A DNA stretch of 64,000 nucleotides from Williamsia muralis. Its GTDB lineage: Bacteria; Actinomycetota; Actinomycetes; Mycobacteriales; Mycobacteriaceae. This document shows, piece after piece, positions 57,621 to 64,000 of this stretch; position 1 is the first letter of the stretch, and every line of letters starts with the position of its first letter. Under the pieces are notes generated by a model. That model was given only the letters and a program-made list of their open reading frames with translations, was not told where the DNA came from and searched no databases. A program made the translations under genes and the position numbers. The stretch spans positions 405,768 to 469,767 of the forward strand of contig NZ_PEBD01000005.1 in NCBI RefSeq assembly GCF_002735905.1. Direction: 5' to 3'.

Positions 57621-58808
57621 TTAGCGTTTGCGGCGCCGCTTACCCGACGGACGCGCCCCTGCATGTGGGGCGCTTCCCGACCGCTGCGCTCGAACCGGCG
57701 CGGGAGCGGTTTTGGTCAACGTGGTGGTGCCACCGACTGCGGGTGCGACGTCATCGGTCGCCGGTACCGATCGACCCTCACGCTCGCTCCGACGGGCCAG
57801 CACCTTCCGGGTGTGCGAGCCGATGTCCTGACGCCGCTCCTTGAGGGTGGCAAGCAACGGGGTCGCCAAGAAGATCGACGAGAACGTGCCGGTGACGACA
57901 CCGACCATCTGGACCAGTCCGAGGTCCTTGAGGGTGCCCACTCCCAGCACCCACACCGCTATGACCATCAGGGACAGCACCGGGAGTACCGAGATGACAG
58001 TGGTGTTGATCGATCGCATCAGGGTTTGGTTCACCGCAAGATTCGCCTGCTCGGCATAGGTGCGCCGGGTGGTGTGGAGCACCCCACGGACGTTCTCTTC
58101 CACCTTGTCGAAGACCACGACGGTGTCGTAGAGAGAGAAGCCCAGGATCGCCAGGAAACCGATCACCGTCGCCGGTGTCACCTCGAAGCCGACAAGGGAG
58201 TAGATGCCCGCCGTGGTGGCGATGTCGAAGAACAGCGCAGCGATCGCCGCCACCGCCATCTCCTTGTCGAAACGGATCGCGATGTAGATCGTCACCAGCA
58301 CCAGGAACACCGCCAGCGCAATCAGCGCCTTCTCGGTGATCTCACCACCCCAGGTGGAGCTGACGTCGGACGAGCTCACGTCGTTGGGCGCGAGCCCGAA
58401 CTCGTCCGACAACGCGTCGGTGACCTTGACCAGCTGCTGGGCGTCGAGGGTCTCGGTCCGGATCTGCACGGTCTGGCTTGCCCCCGACCCCGCAGTCTGG
58501 ACCGACTGCGGATCATCGCCCATGGCATCGGCGTAGGTCGACTCGACCTCGCTGGTCGACACCTCACCGGTCTTGGGGAACGAGATCTGGGTTCCGCCCT
58601 CGAACTCGATCCCGAGGGTGAATCCGCGGATCCCGATACTCGCGAGCGAGATGAGCACAAGCGCGGTGGTGATCATGAACCACATGCGCCGACGGCCGAC
58701 GATCTCGAAGGCGCCGGTACCCGTGTAGAGGCGGGACAGCAGCGACCGGTTGGTCGCGGCGGTGAAGTCGGCGTCGCTGGTGGGTGCCCGGCGGTCGGTG
58801 TCAGCCAT
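57621..58808 (-). CDS. secF: protein translocase subunit SecF
   Basis: SecF forms with SecD a membrane complex that uses the proton gradient to complete protein export through SecYEG. The 395-residue protein has six predicted membrane helices, an external first loop (about 65-150; [12 protein letters not shown]), and the conserved [19 protein letters not shown] region. The C-terminus is long and basic (ending GKRRRKR), as in other actinobacteria. The ATG at 58808 overlaps the secD stop by eight bases. Confidence 0.97.
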   Translation of the reverse strand: MADTDRRAPTSDADFTAATNRSLLSRLYTGTGAFEIVGRRRMWFMITTALVLISLASIGIRGFTLGIEFEGGTQISFPKTGEVSTSEVESTYADAMGDDPQSVQTAGSGASQTVQIRTETLDAQQLVKVTDALSDEFGLAPNDVSSSDVSSTWGGEITEKALIALAVFLVLVTIYIAIRFDKEMAVAAIAALFFDIATTAGIYSLVGFEVTPATVIGFLAILGFSLYDTVVVFDKVEENVRGVLHTTRRTYAEQANLAVNQTLMRSINTTVISVLPVLSLMVIAVWVLGVGTLKDLGLVQMVGVVTGTFSSIFLATPLLATLKERRQDIGSHTRKVLARRSEREGRSVPATDDVAPAVGGTTTLTKTAPAPVRAQRSGSAPHAGARPSGKRRRKR

Positions 58809-60381
58809 TGCGCACTCCTCCCGAAGTCCTGCTCGTCGTCGTTGTCGTGGTGGGACGCTCGGCTGCCGCCTGGCGCCGCTCCTTCGCCACCTGGGTGACG
58901 CCGCCGAGACCGTTCACGCTCGGCTTGGACAGGAAGTTCGACCGGGATGCGTAGACCACCAAGGGATAGGTCACGAGGAAGACCACCGCGACGTCCAGAA
59001 TGGTCGTCAGTCCCAAGGTGAACGCGAATCCCTTCACGTCACCGACGGCGAGGAAGTACAGCACACCGGCCGAGATCAGGCTGACCGCGTTGCCCGACCA
59101 AATGGTGCGCTTGGCTCGCGCCCAGCCGCGTGGAACAGCCGAGCGGAAGCTCCGGCCCTCACGCATCTCGTCCTTGATGCGCTCGAAGTAGACGACAAAG
59201 GAGTCCGCGGTCATGCCGATACCGATGATCAGACCGGCGATGCCGGCGAGATCAAGCGTGAAGTTGATGTACCTGCCGAGCAGGACCATGATCCCGTAGA
59301 CCATGATCCCCGACAGGGTCAGCGACAGAACCGTCAGGATTCCGAGCATCCGGTAGTACGCCAAGGCGTAGATGAAGACCGCGATCAGACCGATCAGGCC
59401 TGCGATCAGACCGGCCTTGAGCGACGACCAGCCGAGGGTCGCGGACACCGTCTGGGCGTCAGATGCCTTGAACGACAAGGGCAACGACCCGTACTTGAGG
59501 ACGTTGGCAAGATCCTTGGCCTCGGTCTGGGTGAAGTCGCCACTCACCTCGGTGGTGCCGTTGATGGCGCCGTTGATCTGCGGGGCGCTGACCACCTTGG
59601 AGTCCAGGGTGAAAGCTGTTGCCTTGCCGACGTTCTGAGCGGTGTAGCTCGACCAGAAGTCGCGGGCGCCACCCTTGTAGTCCAACCGCACGATCCATGC
59701 GCCTGCACCCTGGGTGGTCCCGGCCTCGGCCTTGTCGATGTCGCTGCCCTTGATGATCTGCGGTTCGAGCAGATACACCTGGGTGCCGTCCTCGGAGCAG
59801 GTCACCAGGAACTGCTCGGGATCGTCGTTGCCCTGCAATGGATCCGGAGCAGAGGGATCGCAGTTCATCTTTGCCATCTGCGCTCTGAGGGCATCGGTGT
59901 TCGCGTCCTTGGGCGCCTGCCGCAATGCCTTGGCCTCTGCGATCGCCTGTTCGGACGTCTGTCCCTCGGGAGCGGGCGGAGCGTTGGGCTGGGGGGTGGC
60001 CGCCTGTACATCGGCGACCGGGCGTACGTAGAGCAATGCAGTCTGTCCGAGGGTGCGGGCCTGTTTGCCGTCATCACCGGGAACTGTGATCACCAGGTTG
60101 TCACCGTCGATGATCACCTCGGACCCAGAGACGCCGAGGCCGTTGACCCGCTGCTCGATGATCTGTTTGGCCTTGTCGAGCTGGTCCCGGCTCGGTGCGC
60201 TGCCGTCAGGGGTACGTGCGGTGAGGGTGACCCGCGTCCCGCCCTGGAGGTCGATACCGAGTTTCGGGGTCGCTTCTCTGCTGCCGGTGAAGAACACCAG
60301 CCCGTACACCACGATCATCAACAGGAAAAAGACGATCAACATCCGTGACGGAGGTACCTCACGGTTCGACGACGATGCCAC
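58801..60381 (-). CDS. secD: protein translocase subunit SecD
   Basis: SecD has a first helix (about 14-32), a large external domain (about 35-325; P1 base and head) with [13 protein letters not shown], and five C-terminal helices with the family motifs [20 protein letters not shown] and DEMREGRSF. It has 526 residues. Its external head contains a proline- and alanine-rich insert (about 130-150). The GTG start at 60381 is used. A long stem-loop lies in the 126-base leader between yajC and secD. Order yajC-secD-secF is standard. Confidence 0.97.
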   Translation of the reverse strand: MASSSNREVPPSRMLIVFFLLMIVVYGLVFFTGSREATPKLGIDLQGGTRVTLTARTPDGSAPSRDQLDKAKQIIEQRVNGLGVSGSEVIIDGDNLVITVPGDDGKQARTLGQTALLYVRPVADVQAATPQPNAPPAPEGQTSEQAIAEAKALRQAPKDANTDALRAQMAKMNCDPSAPDPLQGNDDPEQFLVTCSEDGTQVYLLEPQIIKGSDIDKAEAGTTQGAGAWIVRLDYKGGARDFWSSYTAQNVGKATAFTLDSKVVSAPQINGAINGTTEVSGDFTQTEAKDLANVLKYGSLPLSFKASDAQTVSATLGWSSLKAGLIAGLIGLIAVFIYALAYYRMLGILTVLSLTLSGIMVYGIMVLLGRYINFTLDLAGIAGLIIGIGMTADSFVVYFERIKDEMREGRSFRSAVPRGWARAKRTIWSGNAVSLISAGVLYFLAVGDVKGFAFTLGLTTILDVAVVFLVTYPLVVYASRSNFLSKPSVNGLGGVTQVAKERRQAAAERPTTTTTTSRTSGGVRNG

Positions 60382-60428
60382 GCTGCCTACGTCTCCTCAG
60401 TTGTCCTACGAACCCCGTACAGACCGCA

Positions 60429-60491
60429 GGGGCGTCCGTCACGGTACGTGCTCCGACATCGACGATGTCGCGCACGCCCGTGTGACGCCCC
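60429..60491 (-). promoter_or_regulatory. long hairpin in the yajC-secD intergenic leader
   Basis: On the minus strand GGGGCGTC pairs with GACGCCCC at the outer ends (60491-60484 with 60436-60429). Inside are a GCGTGC/GCACGT pairing and a terminal hairpin CGACATC-GTC-GATGTCG. Together they give about 21 pairs with an internal loop, ending 48 bases before the secD GTG. No U-tract follows, so it is not a standard terminator. A role in mRNA processing, stability or secD control is possible. Confidence 0.5.
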
Positions 60492-60507
60492 CTCGGCCGG
60501 GAGTGTT

Positions 60508-60921
60508 CTATGACTTGTCTTGGTCTCCGCGAGACTTCTCGAGAGTGATCGAGTCGTCGTGATCGGCATAACTGTCCGCGTTGCCGTGGTCGGCGAAGCC
60601 GAAGTCGTCGTCGTCGGAATCGGTGTTGTCGATCAGCCCGACGCCGGGGTAGCTGTCCGCGAGATCGTCGGCATGGACGACCTCACGGATCGCCAACCGG
60701 TTCCAGCGGGTGACAACGCCATCGGCGATTTCGAGGTCAACGGTTCCGTCGGCCAGCCCGGCAACAGTGCCGTAGACGCCCGAGGTGGTCTGGATACGTG
60801 CGCCGATCTGGAGCGAGTCTTGCATCTCCTGAGCCGCGGACATCGCCTTCTTCTGGCGACGAACGGACAGGATCATGAAGCCGACCAAGAAGACCAGCAG
60901 GATAGGAAATATCAATTCCAT
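60508..60921 (-). CDS. yajC: preprotein translocase accessory subunit YajC
   Basis: YajC is a small single-helix subunit of the SecDF complex. The 137-residue product has the membrane helix ELIFPILLVFLVGFMIL at 2-18, the basic RRQKKA that follows it, and the conserved MQDSLQIGARIQTTSGVYG segment (about 33-51). The tail after 95 is strongly acidic (DSDDDDFG). ATG at 60921 is chosen from the position of the helix; 13 further codons are open upstream. Confidence 0.95.
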   Translation of the reverse strand: MELIFPILLVFLVGFMILSVRRQKKAMSAAQEMQDSLQIGARIQTTSGVYGTVAGLADGTVDLEIADGVVTRWNRLAIREVVHADDLADSYPGVGLIDNTDSDDDDFGFADHGNADSYADHDDSITLEKSRGDQDKS

Positions 60922-60976
60922 GGTGGTGTGTTCAGTCCTTGATTTGTCATTCGTGCACACGAGCAGCGCTCGCCAT

Positions 60977-61008
60977 CACACCCAGTGTGCCATCTCGGGC
61001 GTGCCCGA
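60977..61008 (-). terminator. tandem short hairpins after ruvB
   Basis: TCGGGC/GCCCGA (60995-61008, two-base loop) and CACAC/GTGTG (60977-60989, three-base loop) lie 35-66 bases after the ruvB stop on the minus strand. Both are perfect stems without a T-tract. They are plausible U-less terminators of the ruvCAB operon ahead of yajC. Confidence 0.4.
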
Positions 61009-61042
61009 CCCGAATTCGCCGCTGAGCTCCGGCTGAGAAATG

Positions 61043-62200
61043 TCAGATCGCGGCCGGGTCGTCGTCACCGAACAGCGACATCATGGTGGACCCGTCCTCG
61101 CGCACGCGCACCCCGAACGACCCGTTCAGCGCGCCGGCAGGCGGCGTGAGACCGAGGTGATGCCACGCAGCGGCGGTCGCGACCCTCCCCCGCGGGGTGC
61201 GGGCGATCATCCCGGCACGCACGAGGAACGGTTCGCACACCTCTTCCACCGTGGCCGGCTCCTCCCCGACCGCGACGGCCAGGGTGGACACGCCTACCGG
61301 TCCGCCGCCGAAGCCACGGACCAGTGCACCGAGAACAGCCCGGTCGAGCCGATCGAATCCGAGTTCGTCGACGTCGTACACGGTCAGGGCAGCGCGCGCC
61401 ACCGCGAGGTCGACGACGCCATCTGCCCGCACCTCCGCATAGTCGCGCACCCGCCGCAGGAGACGGTTGGCGATCCGGGGGGTACCGCGGGAGCGGGACG
61501 CGATCTCGGCACCGGCGTCCGGCTCCATCGTTATCCCCAGGATGCCTGCCGACCGGCTCAGGACACGCTGGAGTTCACTTTCCTCGTAGAACTCCATGTG
61601 TGCGGTGAAACCGAATCTGTCCCGCAGAGGGCCCGTCAGAGCGCCCGAACGCGTGGTGGCGCCGACCAGGGTGAACGGTGCGACGTCCAGCGGGATGGAG
61701 GTGGCACCCGGCCCCTTTCCCACCACCACGTCGACACGGAAATCCTCCATCGCGAGGTACAGCATCTCCTCGGCGGGCCGGGCGATGCGGTGGATTTCGT
61801 CTATGAAGAGGACGTCCCCTTCGACCAGGTTCGACAGCATCGCGGCGAGGTCGCCGGCCCGCTCGAGCGCGGGCCCTGACGTCACCCTCAGCGCGGCACC
61901 CATCTCCCCCGCGATGATCATCGCCAACGAAGTCTTGCCCAGGCCCGGTGGACCCGACAGCAGAATGTGGTCGGGGGTGCCGCCACGGCCGCGCGCCGCC
62001 TGCAGCACCAGCTCCAGCTGTTCGCACACCCTCGGCTGACCGATGAAGTCGCCGAGCGACTTGGGGCGAAGGCTGTTGTCGAGGTCGCCGTCCGCCGTGA
62101 TCCGGCCGGCGTTGACGGTTCGGTTGACCGGTTCGGAGTCGGTGATCGGGTAACCCGACTCGCCGAGGCCGTCGAAGTCGTCGATGTCGTCGGGGGTCAT
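61043..62200 (-). CDS. ruvB: Holliday junction branch migration helicase RuvB
   Basis: RuvB is the hexameric motor that drives branch migration with RuvA. The 385-residue protein has Walker A GPPGLGKT at 83-90, Walker B LFIDEIHR, sensor-1 GATTR (about 178-182), the arginine finger near GPLRDRFG, and a C-terminal winged helix. The N-terminus (about 1-30) is acidic and longer than in Escherichia coli. ATG at 62200 overlaps the ruvA stop (ATGA). Confidence 0.98.
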   Translation of the reverse strand: MTPDDIDDFDGLGESGYPITDSEPVNRTVNAGRITADGDLDNSLRPKSLGDFIGQPRVCEQLELVLQAARGRGGTPDHILLSGPPGLGKTSLAMIIAGEMGAALRVTSGPALERAGDLAAMLSNLVEGDVLFIDEIHRIARPAEEMLYLAMEDFRVDVVVGKGPGATSIPLDVAPFTLVGATTRSGALTGPLRDRFGFTAHMEFYEESELQRVLSRSAGILGITMEPDAGAEIASRSRGTPRIANRLLRRVRDYAEVRADGVVDLAVARAALTVYDVDELGFDRLDRAVLGALVRGFGGGPVGVSTLAVAVGEEPATVEEVCEPFLVRAGMIARTPRGRVATAAAWHHLGLTPPAGALNGSFGVRVREDGSTMMSLFGDDDPAAI

Positions 62201-62793
62201 CGGGTCTTACCCAACGACGCAAGCGAGGCACGTAGGACTGTTGCGGAGTCGGCGTTCGGCTGATCCGCCAGCACCGCCATCACCGTCTTCTCGGCGACGG
62301 GAGCCGCAAAGCCAAGCCCCACAAGCGCTTCGGCGACCTGGTCGCGCACCGACGAACTCGGCAGGCTCGACGCGTCACCACCGGTTGTGTGCGGTCGGTC
62401 GACTTTGTCCCGCAGTTCGACCACCAGTCGCTCGGCGACACGCTTGCCGATGCCGGGGACAGTGATCAATGCCTTGGTGTCGCCGCCGGCGAGAGCCTCA
62501 CGCAGGGCGTCGGGCTCGAGCACGGCCAGTGTGGCCATCGCCAGACGTGGTCCGACGCCGGTCACGGTCTGCAGAAGCGTGAACAGCGAACGGGCATCGG
62601 GCTCGGTGAACCCGTACAGGGTCATCGAGTCCTCGCGCACGATCATGGTGGTGAGCAGCGTCGCCTCCGACCCACGCCGGACCGAACCGGCTGTGCTGGG
62701 GGTGACGAGAACCTGATATCCGACGCCTGCGCAGTCGATGACGACATGATCGAGCGCCACGTCGACCACGGGTCCGCGTACCGACGCGATCAC
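62197..62793 (-). CDS. ruvA: Holliday junction branch migration protein RuvA
   Basis: RuvA tetramers hold the junction and recruit RuvB. The 198-residue protein has the OB domain (about 1-63: [19 protein letters not shown]), a tandem helix-hairpin-helix domain ([17 protein letters not shown] and [15 protein letters not shown]), and a C-terminal RuvB-binding domain (about 145-198). The GTG at 62793 overlaps the ruvC stop; the frame is open further upstream only because it runs across ruvC. Confidence 0.97.
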   Translation of the reverse strand: MIASVRGPVVDVALDHVVIDCAGVGYQVLVTPSTAGSVRRGSEATLLTTMIVREDSMTLYGFTEPDARSLFTLLQTVTGVGPRLAMATLAVLEPDALREALAGGDTKALITVPGIGKRVAERLVVELRDKVDRPHTTGGDASSLPSSSVRDQVAEALVGLGFAAPVAEKTVMAVLADQPNADSATVLRASLASLGKTR

Positions 62794-63359
62794 CGTCCCG
62801 CCGCCTTCTTGGCCAGGGCGACCCGATCGCGGTACGCCTTCTGCTGCGCCAGCGCGACCGCTTGGGCCTGCTCCATCCGTTCCTGGATCGGCCCACGCCA
62901 GCAATGGCAGATCGCAAGGGCAAGTGCGTCCGCGGCATCGGCGGGGCGGGGTGCCTGCTGCATGCCGAGGATGCGGGTGACCATCGCCGTCACCTGGGCC
63001 TTGTCTGCCCGTCCGCTCCCCGTCACCGCGGCCTTCACCTCGCTCGGTGTGTGAAATCGAACGGGTACCCCGCGCTGAGCCGCGGCCAGGGCGATCACGC
63101 CACCGGCCTGGGCGGTGCCCATCGCGGTGCTGACCTGGTGCTGGGCGAATACACGCTCGATCGCCACGACATCGGGCCGATGGGTGTCGAGCCAGTGCTC
63201 GGCAGCGGTGTGAATGGCGAGCAAGCGGTTCTCCAGTGCCATGTCGGGTGGGGTACGGACGACGTCGACATCGAGCGCGGTCACCGAGCGGCCCGCGCCC
63301 GACTGGATGAGCGCGATGCCGCACCTGGTCAGCCCGGGGTCCACACCCATCACCCGCAT
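62790..63359 (-). CDS. ruvC: crossover junction endodeoxyribonuclease RuvC
   Basis: RuvC resolves Holliday junctions by paired nicks. The 189-residue protein has all four catalytic acids: D7 in [11 protein letters not shown]68 in AIERVF, D141 and D144 in [14 protein letters not shown] at 63359 is the start. It begins the ruvCAB operon, with a LexA box 39 bases upstream, so the operon should be induced by DNA damage as in mycobacteria. Coupling by GTGA to ruvA and ATGA to ruvB gives a tight unit. Confidence 0.98.
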   Translation of the reverse strand: MRVMGVDPGLTRCGIALIQSGAGRSVTALDVDVVRTPPDMALENRLLAIHTAAEHWLDTHRPDVVAIERVFAQHQVSTAMGTAQAGGVIALAAAQRGVPVRFHTPSEVKAAVTGSGRADKAQVTAMVTRILGMQQAPRPADAADALALAICHCWRGPIQERMEQAQAVALAQQKAYRDRVALAKKAAGR

Positions 63360-63397
63360 GCAAACCCGCCTTCGGCTACGACTCGAATCTGCTCGGC

Positions 63398-63420
63398 ACG
63401 AACAGTTGTTCGATATCGTA
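63398..63420 (-). promoter_or_regulatory. LexA (SOS) box and -10-like element of ruvCAB
   Basis: On the minus strand the sequence TCGAACAACTGTTCGT (63413-63398) matches the mycobacterial LexA consensus TCGAAC-N4-GTTCGA at 11 of its 12 defined bases. TACGAT (63420-63415), a -10-like hexamer, lies just upstream, so LexA bound here would cover the start of transcription. The ruvC ATG follows 39 bases later. Confidence 0.88.
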
Positions 63421-63468
63421 ACCGGCGGTCACGACGGCCTCAGGCATCAACACGCGCCACCAGTGATG

Positions 63469-64000
63469 TCACTCCGATTCGAGCTCGGCGAGCACCTCGT
63501 CGCTGATGTCGACGTTGGAGTAGACCTCTTGCACGTCGTCGGAATCCTCGAGTGCGTCGATCAGCTTGAACACCTTGCGCGCGCCGTCGGCGTCGACCGG
63601 CACCTCCACCGACGCACGGAAGCTGGCCTCGGCGGATTCGTAATCGATGCCCGCATCCTGCAGGGCCGTCCGGACTGCGACCAGATCTGTGGGTTCACTC
63701 ACGATCTCGAAGGTGTCGCCCAGGTCGGTCACCTCTTCTGCGCCCGCTTCGAGGACCGCCATCAGGATGTCGTCCTCGCTCTGGCCGTTCTTCTCCAGGG
63801 TGACGACACCCTTGCGCGCGAACAGGTACGAAACCGAGCCGGGATCGGCCATGTTGCCGCCGTTGCGGGTCATGGCGGTGCGCACCTCGGTCGCGGCGCG
63901 GTTCCGGTTGTCGGTGAGGCACTCGATCAGGATCGCAACGCCGTTGGGGCCGTATCCCTCGTAGGTGATGTTCTGCCAATCGGCGCCGCCGGCTCGAGGT
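63469..64000 (-). CDS. yebC: YebC/PmpR-family protein (5' end outside window)
   Basis: The C-terminal 176 residues of a YebC-family protein are visible; the start and about 75 residues lie beyond the right edge. The visible part opens with [14 protein letters not shown] and [18 protein letters not shown], then [13 protein letters not shown], all strong family motifs. YebC proteins are annotated as transcriptional regulators and have recently been linked to relief of ribosome stalling at prolines, so the link to efp in the same window is notable. It precedes ruvC by 109 bases, the common yebC-ruvC order. Confidence 0.95.
   Translation of the reverse strand, partial: PRAGGADWQNITYEGYGPNGVAILIECLTDNRNRAATEVRTAMTRNGGNMADPGSVSYLFARKGVVTLEKNGQSEDDILMAVLEAGAEEVTDLGDTFEIVSEPTDLVAVRTALQDAGIDYESAEASFRASVEVPVDADGARKVFKLIDALEDSDDVQEVYSNVDISDEVLAELESE

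Noticed and set aside
62794..63363. Upstream extension of ruvA
   Set aside because: It is an out-of-frame reading of ruvC; the GTGA overlap at 62793 fixes the start.

Overview
The window is a high-GC actinobacterial chromosome segment. Gene content and order match the conserved core of the Mycobacteriales (the Mycobacterium, Rhodococcus, Gordonia and Williamsia group). Markers are the actinobacterial integration host factor mihF next to gmk and rpoZ, a PriA without helicase motifs, a fused circularly permuted ATP-grasp/alpha-E protein beside a transglutaminase, a bifunctional Rel followed upstream by apt, and a mycobacterial-type LexA box before ruvC. I favour a Gordonia-like genus, but the sequence alone does not settle it. 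I see no insertion sequence, prophage, CRISPR array, tRNA or rRNA.

Almost every gene lies on the minus strand, so transcription runs from high to low coordinates. Read that way: yebC (cut by the right edge), then ruvC-ruvA-ruvB behind a LexA box; yajC, a structured leader, secD-secF, an orphan solute-binding lipoprotein, apt and rel; a plus-strand cyclophilin; a metallo-hydrolase, hisS and a tiny putative lipoprotein gene; two plus-strand metallopeptidases; aspS, a DUF389 membrane protein, the ATP-grasp/alpha-E and transglutaminase pair, a kinase-like protein, rarA, alaS, ruvX and mltG; then aroE, a prepilin peptidase and aroC-aroK-aroB; a plus-strand four-helix membrane protein; pepQ, efp and nusB; the complete pyrimidine operon pyrR-pyrB-pyrC-(membrane protein)-carA-carB-pyrF behind a PyrR target; a plus-strand alpha/beta hydrolase; mihF-gmk-rpoZ-coaBC-metK-priA-fmt-rsmB-rpe-ribD; an FMN riboswitch followed by ribE-ribBA-ribH; a PH-like membrane protein; and uvrC (cut by the left edge).

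The genes supply de novo pyrimidines, riboflavin, chorismate, CoA, S-adenosylmethionine, charged tRNAs, translation factors, protein export and DNA repair. Many neighbours overlap by four bases (ATGA or GTGA), which indicates translational coupling. Regulatory elements visible directly are the FMN riboswitch, the PyrR-binding motif overlapping the pyrR leader, and the LexA box of ruvCAB.

The only stretch above 300 bases without a gene is 14882-15378. It holds the mihF leader and, on the plus strand, a -10-like hexamer, strong hairpins and a terminator-like U-tract that together look like an unannotated small RNA. Other less ordinary items are the ATP-grasp/transglutaminase cluster, a 20-bp tandem repeat carrying DnaA-box-like motifs beside aroE, the long hairpin ahead of secD, and a 59-codon gene coupled to hisS. 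I did not find a convincing new defence or mobile system; this is mainly a housekeeping region.
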